From Pseudescherichia vulneris NBRC 102420 (lineage in GTDB: Bacteria; Pseudomonadota; Gammaproteobacteria; Enterobacterales; Enterobacteriaceae), in assembly GCF_000759795.1 (NCBI RefSeq), contig NZ_BBMZ01000008.1, positions 1-64,000 on the forward strand: a stretch of DNA of 64,000 nt. Direction: 5' to 3'. Shown here one piece after another: positions 55,373 to 64,000 of this stretch. The translations under genes and the position numbers were made by a program. Below the pieces are notes generated by a model, which saw only the letters and a list, made by a program, of their open reading frames with translations, was not told the DNA's origin and did not search any database. How positions within the stretch are numbered: position 1 is the first letter of the stretch; each line of letters begins with the position of its first letter.

Positions 55373-55396
55373 ATCAACCATCTAGTTGAAATCAAC
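55373..55396. promoter_or_regulatory. TetR operator O2
   Basis: ATCAAC-CATCTA-GTTGAA (55373-55390) followed by a third ATCAAC half-site at 55391-55396. Same half-site and spacing as O1, in the leader of the SDR gene. Confidence 0.72.
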
Positions 55397-55419
55397 TATT
55401 CAGCCTTTGGGAGTCGTCT

Positions 55420-56208
55420 ATGAGCCATTCACAACGCCCGGTCGCCCTGGTCACAGGATCCACGCGCGGCATAGGAAAATCCTGCGCGCTAGCGCTGGCG
55501 CAGCAGGGATTTAACGTTGCCATTAACGGGCGCGATAGCGAAGAGGGCCGTGTACGCCAGCAGAGCATGGTGACTGAACTGCAACAGTTTGACATTGAAG
55601 CACTTGCGGTGCCAGGGGACGTCGCCGATCTTGCGCTCCAGCAGCAGATGCTCGATCGGGTGATGGCGAAGTGGGGACGGCTGGACTGCGTGGTTAACAA
55701 CGCGGGAACCGCTGCAAAACAGCGTGGCGACCTGCTGGAGGTGACGGCGGAAAACTATGACTACTGCCAGGACGTTAACACCCGTGCGATGTTCTTCTTC
55801 TGCCAGCATGCTGCCCGGATCATGCTCCAGCAGGGAGAGGTGAATGCCCATCACCGCTCGATTATCAATATCACCTCCTGTAGCGCCTACAGCCTCTCAC
55901 TCTCCCGGGGCGAATACTGCGTCTCAAAAGCGGCGGCCAGCATGGTCACTCAACTCTTCGCGCTGCGTCTGGCCGAGGAGGGGATCGGCGTCTACGAGAT
56001 CCGCCCGGGCATTATCGAAACCGATATGACCAGCGCCGTGAAACCGAAATATGACCAGCTGATTAGCGGCGGACTGGTGCCGATGAAGCGCTGGGGGCAG
56101 CCGAAAGATATCGCCACCACGGTCAACGCGCTGGCCTGCGGTCAGCTTCCCTTTACCGTCGGCCAGATTATCGATATCGACGGCGGCCTGACGAAATCCC
56201 ACTTTTAA
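55420..56208 (+). CDS. Short-chain dehydrogenase/reductase
   Basis: 262 aa classical SDR: cofactor motif TGSTRGIGK (about 12-20), NNAG (about 92), catalytic Ser in ITSCSAYS, and Tyr/Lys in EYCVSKAA (about 166-170). The C-terminus GQIIDIDGGLTKSHF is typical. NAD(P)-dependent oxidation/reduction of an alcohol or sugar. First gene of the five-gene operon, with 16 nt to the next. Family often labelled 3-oxoacyl-ACP reductase, but the context indicates sugar or polyol metabolism. Confidence 0.92.
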   Translation: MSHSQRPVALVTGSTRGIGKSCALALAQQGFNVAINGRDSEEGRVRQQSMVTELQQFDIEALAVPGDVADLALQQQMLDRVMAKWGRLDCVVNNAGTAAKQRGDLLEVTAENYDYCQDVNTRAMFFFCQHAARIMLQQGEVNAHHRSIINITSCSAYSLSLSRGEYCVSKAAASMVTQLFALRLAEEGIGVYEIRPGIIETDMTSAVKPKYDQLISGGLVPMKRWGQPKDIATTVNALACGQLPFTVGQIIDIDGGLTKSHF

Positions 56209-56224
56209 CCTCTGAGGAAAAGAC

Positions 56225-57376
56225 ATGGCGACTCAATCTGTTGGCATCATCATGCATGGCGTAACCGGGCGGATGGGGAAAAATCAGCATCTGATCCGTT
56301 CGATCGTGGCGATCCGCGATCAAGGCGGCGTTGAACTGGCAAACGGCGATCGTTTGATACCGGATCCGATCCTCATTGGCCGTAATGAAGAGAAGATCGC
56401 GGCGCTGGCAAAAAGCTACGACATCAGTCGCTGGGGAACCGATCTCGATGCGGCGCTGGCCAACCCGAACGACACCATTTTTTTCGATGCCGCCACCACC
56501 CAGGCGCGCCCGGCGCTGCTGAAAAAGGCCATCGCGGCGGGCAAGCATATCTACAGTGAAAAACCGGTGGCGGTCAGCCTCGACGAGGCGATGGAGCTTT
56601 ACTACTTTGCCGAGCAGCACGGCGTCTGCCACGGGGTCGTGCAGGATAAGCTCTGGCTGCCGGGGCTGCAAAAGCTACAGATGCTCAACCAGTCCGGCTT
56701 CTTCGGCAAGGTGCTCTCGGTGCGCGGCGAGTTTGGCTACTGGGTCTTTGAAGGGGATCTGCAGCCCACCCAGCGTCCGTCCTGGAACTACCGCACCGAA
56801 GACGGCGGCGGCATTATCCTCGATATGATCTGCCACTGGCGCTACGTGATCGACAACCTGTTCGGCGAGATCAAAAGCCTTAGCTGCCTGGGTGCGACCC
56901 ATATTCCTGAGCGCTTCGACGAGCAGGGCAATGCCTACCAGGCGACAGCCGACGATGCCGCCTACGCCACTTTCGAGCTGCATAACGGCACCATCGTACA
57001 GATCAACAGCTCCTGGTGCGTGCGCGTGCGCCGCGACGATCTGGTGACCTTCCAGGTCGACGGCGTTAACGGATCGGCGGTTGCGGGCCTTACCGATTGT
57101 CTCACCCAGTCCCGGGTTAATACGCCGAAGCCGGTGTGGAACCCGGACGTACGCCAGACCCATAACTTCTTTAATGACTGGGTGCCGGTGCCGGACACCA
57201 CGACCTATGACAACGCCTTCAAGGTGCAGTGGGAGCTGTTCTTACGTCACGTTCACGGCGAGGGTGAATTCCGTTGGAACCTGCTGGAAGGGGCAAAAGG
57301 GGTACAGCTGGTGGAGCTGGCCCTGCAAAGCTGGAAAGAGCGCCGCTGGCTCGATGTTCCGTCCCTGTTACGTTAA
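56225..57376 (+). CDS. Gfo/Idh/MocA-family oxidoreductase
   Basis: 383 aa. An N-terminal Rossmann domain begins SVGIIMHGVTGRMGKNQHL, an unusual variant of GxGxxG; the family motif EKP is in HIYSEKPVAVSLDEAM (about 115). The C-terminal alpha/beta domain has GGGIILDMICHWRYVIDNLFG with the expected Asp and His (about 197-203). Members oxidise ring hydroxyls of sugars or inositols with NAD(P). Nine nt before the TIM-barrel gene. Confidence 0.93.
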   Translation: MATQSVGIIMHGVTGRMGKNQHLIRSIVAIRDQGGVELANGDRLIPDPILIGRNEEKIAALAKSYDISRWGTDLDAALANPNDTIFFDAATTQARPALLKKAIAAGKHIYSEKPVAVSLDEAMELYYFAEQHGVCHGVVQDKLWLPGLQKLQMLNQSGFFGKVLSVRGEFGYWVFEGDLQPTQRPSWNYRTEDGGGIILDMICHWRYVIDNLFGEIKSLSCLGATHIPERFDEQGNAYQATADDAAYATFELHNGTIVQINSSWCVRVRRDDLVTFQVDGVNGSAVAGLTDCLTQSRVNTPKPVWNPDVRQTHNFFNDWVPVPDTTTYDNAFKVQWELFLRHVHGEGEFRWNLLEGAKGVQLVELALQSWKERRWLDVPSLLR

Positions 57377-57385
57377 GGAGCCAAG

Positions 57386-58219
57386 ATGCAAAAGCCTGAT
57401 GCACAACGTTTATCGCTCAACACCGCCACGGTGCGTAAGCAGTGGACGCTAGACCAAATTATTGAGGGCTGCGCCCGCCATCAGATCCGGGGGATCTCGC
57501 CCTGGCGCGATCAGGTGCAGGCGCTGGGCCTGCAAAAGACCGCCCAGCTGATCCGCAGCAACGAACTGGCGGTTAGCGGCTACTGTCGCGGCGGCATGTT
57601 CCCCGGTATCGACGAGGCGGCCCGGCGGGCTGCCGATGACGATAACCGTCGGGCGGTGGATGAAGCGCTGGCCCTGAACGCAGCCTGTCTGGTACTGGTC
57701 GTCGGCGGCCTGCCGGGAGAGTCAAAAGATATCGCCGGGGCACGCAGCCAGGTGCGCGATGGGCTTGGTCGTCTGCTGGAGTACGCCCGCACGGCGGGTA
57801 TGCCGCTGGCAATCGAGCCGCTGCACCCAATGTACGCCGCGGATCGTGCCTGCATTAACACCCTTGAGCAGGCGAACGATCTCTGCGACGAGCTAGGAGA
57901 TGACGGCTTAGGGATCGCTGTCGATCTCTATCACACCTGGTGGGATCCCAAGCTCTTCGCCCAGCTTGAGCGCGCCGGGCGTAAACGTATCTTGGGGTTC
58001 CATATCTGCGATTGGCTGGTGCCCACCCGGGACCTGCTCCTCGATCGCGGCATGATGGGCGATGGCGTGATCGATATCCGCGCCGCGCGCCAGGCCGTTG
58101 AGGCATTGGGCTACGAGGGGGCGCACGAGGTAGAAATTTTCTCTGAGCACAACTGGTGGCAGCGCGATCCGGATTCGGTTCTGGAGATGTGCAAAGCCCG
58201 CCATCAAAGTCACTGTTAG
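57386..58219 (+). CDS. Sugar phosphate isomerase/epimerase-like TIM barrel
   Basis: 277 aa xylose-isomerase-like (AP_endonuc_2) barrel. Likely metal ligands are Glu in AIEPLHPMYA (about 144), Asp in AVDLYHTWWDP (about 178), His in GFHICDWLVP (about 204) and Glu in EVEIFSEHNWW (about 250). IolE/IolI/DTE-like enzymes isomerise, dehydrate or epimerise keto-sugars. Paired with the Gfo/Idh/MocA gene, the classic 'oxidise then rearrange' combination. Confidence 0.92.
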   Translation: MQKPDAQRLSLNTATVRKQWTLDQIIEGCARHQIRGISPWRDQVQALGLQKTAQLIRSNELAVSGYCRGGMFPGIDEAARRAADDDNRRAVDEALALNAACLVLVVGGLPGESKDIAGARSQVRDGLGRLLEYARTAGMPLAIEPLHPMYAADRACINTLEQANDLCDELGDDGLGIAVDLYHTWWDPKLFAQLERAGRKRILGFHICDWLVPTRDLLLDRGMMGDGVIDIRAARQAVEALGYEGAHEVEIFSEHNWWQRDPDSVLEMCKARHQSHC

Positions 58220-58276
58220 TCAGATTTTAGCGGTATCTGGTTTCTCGTCACTCTTATCAGGTTAGTCGAGGGAATT

Positions 58277-59518
58277 ATGCAGACAGATACAAAAAAGATG
58301 GTGTTGGTATCGGTGCTGTGCGGCCTGGGGTACATGATGTACTCCGTGGATCGCATGACCGTCTCATCGGCAATTGGGCTAATCGCCAACGACTTCGGCC
58401 TTGAAAAAGGTCAGTCCGGCATCCTGCTCAGTTCGTTCTTTTACGGCTTTATTGGCTTCCTCTTTCTCTCCGGCATTATCGCCGACAAGCTCAGCGGTAA
58501 ACCGGTGCTCATTTTGGGGCTGATGATGTTCTCCGTGGCCACCATGCTCACCGGTATCGCCGGGAGCATGACCTCACTGATCTTCTACCGGGTCATGACT
58601 GGCATCGGCGAGGGGGTCTTCTGGCCCGCGGCCTCGCTGGAGGTGGCCAACGTCACCACCGAGAAGCAGCGCACCACCGTGATGTCGCTCTACTGGATGG
58701 GCTACCCCATCGGCGGTTTCTTCGGCACCTGGCTGGGGGCGATGCTCGGGCCGCTATACGGCTGGCGGGTGGTCTTCTACGTCGCGGGCGCGCTGGGGAT
58801 CCTGGTGGCACTGGCTTACGCGGTGCTGGTCAAATCCGAGCCGAAAAAGGCAGCGGCTGCCGTTACGGTGAAAGAGAAGGTGCCGTTGGGCCAGCTGTTC
58901 CGCAACAGAGCGGTGATGCTGATCGCCTTCTACTACTTCCTGCTGCTGAGCGGGTGGTGGATTGTTCTGCTGTGGGCGCCGACCTTCTTGATGAACATGA
59001 AGCAGCTCTCCATCGGCATGGCGGGTACGATTGCCAGCCTGCTTGGGTTGACCGGTGCGCTGGGTGGATTCCTGCTGGGCCGCTTCTGCGACGGCGGAGA
59101 CTTTAGCCGCAAACGCAAGGTGTTGATTGGCGTCACGCTGGTAAGCAGCCTGCTGATGGCGGCGATGGTGATGGATCTGCCGGTGTTTGCCGTGGTGATC
59201 CTCGTGCTGTTCCTCGGCCTGCTGGGCTACCCCATTACGCCGATGGTGCTCTCCTTCACCGCCGAGCTGGTGCCGCCGCAGCTGCGCGGTGCGGCCATCG
59301 GGCTGGTGATGAACATCGGCATGACCGCCGGAGGGATTTCGCCGGTGCTGGCAGGCTACTTCGCCGATCGCTACTCCATGAGCACGGTATGGTTCTTTGC
59401 CGCTTGCGTCATGCTGGTTAGCAGCGTGCTGCTGCTGGGCGTGCGCAAAAGCACCCAGTCCGTGACGCAGCGGCGGGTTGCCGGGCTGGCATCGGATATT
59501 TCAACGAGTAAACAGTAG
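58277..59518 (+). CDS. MFS transporter (anion:cation symporter-like)
   Basis: 413 aa, 12 predicted helices with a central loop at about 190-210. Motifs GIIADKLSGKPVLILGLM after helix 2 and DRMTVSSAIGLIANDF in helix 1 resemble ACS-family carriers of sugar acids. Probably imports the operon substrate. 57 nt after the TIM-barrel gene and 9 nt before the flavoprotein. Confidence 0.93.
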   Translation: MQTDTKKMVLVSVLCGLGYMMYSVDRMTVSSAIGLIANDFGLEKGQSGILLSSFFYGFIGFLFLSGIIADKLSGKPVLILGLMMFSVATMLTGIAGSMTSLIFYRVMTGIGEGVFWPAASLEVANVTTEKQRTTVMSLYWMGYPIGGFFGTWLGAMLGPLYGWRVVFYVAGALGILVALAYAVLVKSEPKKAAAAVTVKEKVPLGQLFRNRAVMLIAFYYFLLLSGWWIVLLWAPTFLMNMKQLSIGMAGTIASLLGLTGALGGFLLGRFCDGGDFSRKRKVLIGVTLVSSLLMAAMVMDLPVFAVVILVLFLGLLGYPITPMVLSFTAELVPPQLRGAAIGLVMNIGMTAGGISPVLAGYFADRYSMSTVWFFAACVMLVSSVLLLGVRKSTQSVTQRRVAGLASDISTSKQ

Positions 59519-59527
59519 AGGTTAACC

Positions 59528-61606
59528 ATGCCAACAGCGATCCCGCAGGCCATTCTGGAGAGCCTGACCAACGTTGCCATGCCCCATCACGTTGCCGAGG
59601 CGCAGCCGCAGCAGATGCTGACCCTCGGCGAGTATCACATTCCGGTCTATGACAGCGAAGCGCTGGTGGTCGGCAGCGGCGCGGCGGGGTTACGCGCCGC
59701 CGTTGAGCTAAAGCGTCGGCGTCTTAACGTGCTGGTGGCGACCCAGACGCTGTTCTGGGGGACCTCCGCCTGTTCCGGCTCCGATAAACAAACTCTGCAT
59801 ACGGCCTCCACCAGCTTCCGCGGGGATGACTTCACCCGTCTGGCCGGGGCACTGGGGGCCGGGGGCGCAATGGACGGCGACACCGCCTACGTTGAGGCGG
59901 TCGGCTCCGTTGAGGCGTTTATCGGCCTGAAAAGCATGGGCCTGCCGCTGCCGGAGGATCGCTACGGAGCGGTACTGCGCTATCAGACCGATCACGATGA
60001 GGTCGGTAGGGCGACCAGCTGCGGGCCGCGCACCTCACGCCTGATGGTCAAGGTGCTGGCGGAAGAGGCCGCGCTGGTGGGGGTTCCCTTTCTCGATCAC
60101 GCGACGGTCATCCGCCTCCTGACGACGGGGGAAGGGGAGGCGCGGCGGATTAGCGGGGCGATCGCCGTCGTTAAAGGCGCAAAGACGGCAGAAAACCCGT
60201 GGGGACTCTGTCTGCTGCGCAGCCCGGCGGTGGTGCTCGCCTCCGGCGGGCCGGGCGAGCTGTTCCGCGATAGCGTCTATCCTAAACGCTGCTTTGGTGC
60301 GCTCGGATTGGCGTTGGAGGCGGGGATTGATACGGTGAACCTCACCGAACACCAGTTTGGCATCGGCACGCGGCGGGATGAGTTCCCGTGGAACCTCTCG
60401 GGTACCTACGTGCAGAGCATGCCCTATATCTACTCTCTTGACGCCGAGGGGCAGGAGCACAACTTTCTGGCTCGCTACTACCGCACCACCCGCGAGCTGG
60501 CCTCCAATATCTTTCGCAAGGGCTACCAGTGGCCGATCCACGCCACCCGGACACTCGATTTTGGCTCCAGCCTGGTGGACCTGGCGATCTACAACGAGTC
60601 GCAGGCCGGGCGGGCCATCTACATGGATTTTAATCGCAACCCGCTGCCGGTGCCGGGAGACGAGCCGTTTTCGGTGCGCAATCTGGATGACGATGTTTAC
60701 CAGTACCTGCGCAACAACGACGCCTGCCTGGAGCAGCCCATTGATCGCCTGCGGCACATGAACCCGTTGGCCATTGAGCTCTACAAGCATCAAGGCCATG
60801 ACCTGACCCAGCAGCCGCTGGCCTTCAACGTTAACCACCAGCATATGAACGGCGGTATCGCGGTAGATATCTGGGGACACACATCGCTGGAGGGGTGCTA
60901 CGCGGTGGGTGAAGCGGCGGGTACCCATGGGGTAACGCGTCCCGGCGGCGCGGCGCTAAACGCGGGACAGGTGTTTGGCCTGCGCTGCGCCAAGCATATC
61001 GCCGCAGCGGCGCGTGCAGCAGGCGAGCCGCAGGGCGAGGCGGAACTGGCGAGCGTAATTGCCCAGATCCAGCGGGACAGCGCCAACCCAGAGGCGCTGG
61101 AGATCGAGCAGGTCCGGGCGGAGATCCAGCAGCGGATGAGCGATCGCGCCGGGTTTATCTGTGAGGCGGACAGCGTCAACGAGGCGCGGGAGGCGGCGCG
61201 GCAGCTCAACCAGCGTATTGCCGCTTCGGGGATCGCCATTACCCATCCAAACCGGACCGCGTTTAGCTTCCAGTGGCGGCAGATGGCGCTGGCTTCAGAG
61301 GCGATCCTCACCGCGCTGCACACCTATGTGGCCGAGGGTGGGGGAAGTCGGGGTGCGCGGATGATCTGCTCCTCGCAGGGCGATGCGATACCGCAAACCC
61401 GGGAAGGGCCGCTGACGCGCTTTCGTTTCCTCTCTGAGAAACCGGAGCATAAGGCACAGCAGCTGCATGTCCGCTGGCAAAGCGGGACGTTCAGCGTTGA
61501 GGCCAGGCCACTGCGGCCGTGTGGGGATCTTACCGCGCTCTACTTTGAAAAGAACTGGCCGGATTATCTGACAGGAGAGATATACAAAACGCCGCGCGGG
61601 GAGTAA
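59528..61606 (+). CDS. FAD-dependent oxidoreductase of the fumarate reductase/succinate dehydrogenase flavoprotein type
   Basis: 692 aa. FAD Rossmann motif [14 protein letters not shown] (about 45-58) after a 40-residue extension. CSGSDKQTLHTAS takes the place of the usual RSHTVxAxGG. ATSCGPRTSRLMVKVLAEEA and GGIAVDIWGHTSLEGCYAVGEAAGTHG...NAGQVFGLRCAKHI (about 440-490) mark the C-terminal FAD cap. It oxidises or reduces a C-C bond or hydroxyl in the pathway; the substrate is unknown and no Fe-S or membrane partner gene is adjacent. Last gene of the operon. Repeat B begins 62 bp after its stop. Confidence 0.9.
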   Translation: MPTAIPQAILESLTNVAMPHHVAEAQPQQMLTLGEYHIPVYDSEALVVGSGAAGLRAAVELKRRRLNVLVATQTLFWGTSACSGSDKQTLHTASTSFRGDDFTRLAGALGAGGAMDGDTAYVEAVGSVEAFIGLKSMGLPLPEDRYGAVLRYQTDHDEVGRATSCGPRTSRLMVKVLAEEAALVGVPFLDHATVIRLLTTGEGEARRISGAIAVVKGAKTAENPWGLCLLRSPAVVLASGGPGELFRDSVYPKRCFGALGLALEAGIDTVNLTEHQFGIGTRRDEFPWNLSGTYVQSMPYIYSLDAEGQEHNFLARYYRTTRELASNIFRKGYQWPIHATRTLDFGSSLVDLAIYNESQAGRAIYMDFNRNPLPVPGDEPFSVRNLDDDVYQYLRNNDACLEQPIDRLRHMNPLAIELYKHQGHDLTQQPLAFNVNHQHMNGGIAVDIWGHTSLEGCYAVGEAAGTHGVTRPGGAALNAGQVFGLRCAKHIAAAARAAGEPQGEAELASVIAQIQRDSANPEALEIEQVRAEIQQRMSDRAGFICEADSVNEAREAARQLNQRIAASGIAITHPNRTAFSFQWRQMALASEAILTALHTYVAEGGGSRGARMICSSQGDAIPQTREGPLTRFRFLSEKPEHKAQQLHVRWQSGTFSVEARPLRPCGDLTALYFEKNWPDYLTGEIYKTPRGE

Positions 61607-61668
61607 AAAATGCCCCTTTGTTAGCAACGCTGGACAGATAAAAGAAATATGTGGCTCAAGCACATGTG

Positions 61669-62249
61669 TTCCGTTCACCTTATGCAGGGTAGAACCTGTA
61701 ACGCACGTCACACGTGAACGGGATAAGGGGGCCACCGCGGCCCCCTTATCGATCCCCGCGGCCCCGCAGGGAAACCGGTGCTGCGCACTGCGCTCACCTC
61801 CCGCCCGGCTGACCGACGGCCGGCTCGACTCGACATCGTGTCTCGTTTCGCCTCTGGCCGCCCTCCCTGGCGTCCAGTCCTTGTCATCCGGTCTCCGGTT
61901 CGCCGGTTTCAGCGGGGACTCAACCCCCTCGCTGTGAGACCGTACTCCATAGCAACAAAGAAATCGCTGTAGGCTCGGTATTGAAGCGAGGTGTTGGGTC
62001 CGGCTGAAAATCGCCGAGGCGTTCACTTCTGGCCGGGGCAGCCCGCATGGATGCGGGCTGAGGGCGTGGCCTTACAGGGACGTTGCCTCACGCCCGACCC
62101 GGAAGCCGGAAGGGATAAGCCGAGGGAATCGCGTAGCGGCGATTTTCCCTGCCGGGAGCCCGGGTCGCCAGGGTGGTGGCGGCGAGCCACCCTGGCACGT
62201 TCACGTGTGCAAGTTTTCCAGAGAGGCACAATCCATGAGGTGAACGGAA
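61669..62249 (-). repeat. Repeat copy B: 581-bp structured element, inverted relative to copy A
   Basis: Reverse complement of copy A with the same 10-bp ends (61669-61678, 62240-62249) and inner 12-bp inverted repeats (61709-61720, 62198-62209). I count about 8 substitutions in the alignable core, plus a 75-bp shorter cap in the central arm. Both terminal hairpins again have exactly 35-nt loops (61679-61713, 62205-62239) with different sequence from A. It lies between the convergent flavoprotein and gltD genes. Confidence 0.85.
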
Positions 62250-62293
62250 AGCATCGCGGGCCTGCATATCCTTACCGCACTTTCCATAACGAA

Positions 62294-62321
62294 ATGCCAG
62301 TCAGCATTAACTGACTGGCAT
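62294..62321. terminator. Bidirectional terminator between repeat B and gltD
   Basis: ATGCCAGTCAG / CTGACTGGCAT, a perfect 11-bp stem with a 6-nt loop. T-rich on both sides (plus TTATTATTTA; minus TTTCGTT). The minus-strand distal arm is shared with the flank of repeat A. Confidence 0.8.
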
Positions 62322-62355
62322 TATTATTTATCCGGCGAGATAAAGGGGCGGATGA

Positions 62356-63783
<1,428 letters not shown>

Positions 63784-64000
63784 TTACTGCGCCTGCACGC
63801 GCAACTCTGCGGCGCTGCGACTACGGTGACCCAACAGGGCTTTAACATCGCTGGACTTCGGCTTGACCAGCGCAAACTTCGCGGCGAAGGTCGGCCAGTG
63901 CGCCAGAATCTCTTCTCCACGCGAGGAGCCCGTATGCTGCACATGCTCGGTGATCAGGCCGCGCAGGTGCTCTTCATGGATCGCGAGGTCGTCGACGCTC
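63784..64000 (-). CDS. gltB: Glutamate synthase large subunit, C-terminal end only
   Basis: The last 72 codons before the stop at 63784-63786 are present, ending LLGHRSRSAAELRVQAQ, the known GltB C-terminus (GXGXG/beta-helix domain end). The gene runs off the window edge. Operon with gltD. Confidence 0.95.
   Translation of the reverse strand, partial: SVDDLAIHEEHLRGLITEHVQHTGSSRGEEILAHWPTFAAKFALVKPKSSDVKALLGHRSRSAAELRVQAQ

Noticed and set aside
61651-61660. GTGGCTCAAG shared by the right flank of A (18465-18474) and the left flank of B
   Set aside because: It is in the wrong relative orientation for element homology and is only 10 bp; it may be chance.

Overview
The window is a contiguous piece of an enterobacterial chromosome. 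It has near-E. coli gene content and order (5S rRNA-yhdZYXW, acrS/acrEF, fis-dusB-prmA-panF-yhdT-accCB-aroQ, acuI, csrD, mreBCD-yhdE-rng-yhdP-tldD, aaeRXAB, yhcON, argR, mdh, degSQ, zapG, zapE, rplM-rpsI, sspAB, gltDB). GC content is high, and the protein sequences fit an Enterobacter/Leclercia/Klebsiella-like genus rather than Escherichia. The genus itself cannot be fixed from sequence reading alone.

Layout. 1-5.2 kb: the last 5S gene and terminator of an rRNA operon, then an intact amino-acid ABC importer (yhdWXYZ) behind a clear sigma-54 promoter and NtrC-like sites, and lipoprotein yhdV. 5.2-13.7 kb: an unusual multidrug efflux block, acrS diverging from RND pump-periplasmic adaptor-second RND pump. 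13.7-17.4 kb: an MHYT-GGDEF-EAL c-di-GMP protein, then fis and dusB. 17.4-18.5 kb: a gene-free interval holding repeat copy A. 18.5-26.4 kb: prmA, panF, yhdT, accC, accB, aroQ, msrQ, msrP, acuI. 26.5-38.9 kb: csrD and the mreB-tldD run. 38.9-45.3 kb: the aromatic-acid efflux locus, an added succinate-semialdehyde dehydrogenase, yhcO and yhcN. 45.7-54.6 kb: argR, mdh, degSQ, zapG/zapE, ribosomal and stringent-starvation genes. 54.6-61.6 kb: a TetR gene and a five-gene accessory operon (SDR, Gfo/Idh/MocA, TIM barrel, MFS, flavoprotein) that looks like a catabolic pathway. 61.6-62.3 kb: repeat copy B. 62.3-64 kb: gltD and the end of gltB.

Most striking: two inverted, nearly identical, non-coding-looking elements (A 17775-18430, 656 bp; B 61669-62249, 581 bp). 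Both have perfect 10-bp terminal inverted repeats, inner 12-bp inverted repeats, terminal hairpins whose loops are exactly 35 nt in all four cases although the loop sequences differ, a heavily paired core, and a stem whose cap holds five small hairpins in A but one in B. Differences between copies fall mainly in predicted loops or make G-U pairs, and all four within the longest ORF change amino acids. I read this as a mobile or dispersed structured element, possibly a large RNA. I do not recognise a named family.

Other points of interest are the RND-adaptor-RND arrangement with a 74-bp identical tract between the pump genes, the TetR-controlled catabolic operon with two matching operator palindromes, and the nitrogen-control signals in front of yhdW.
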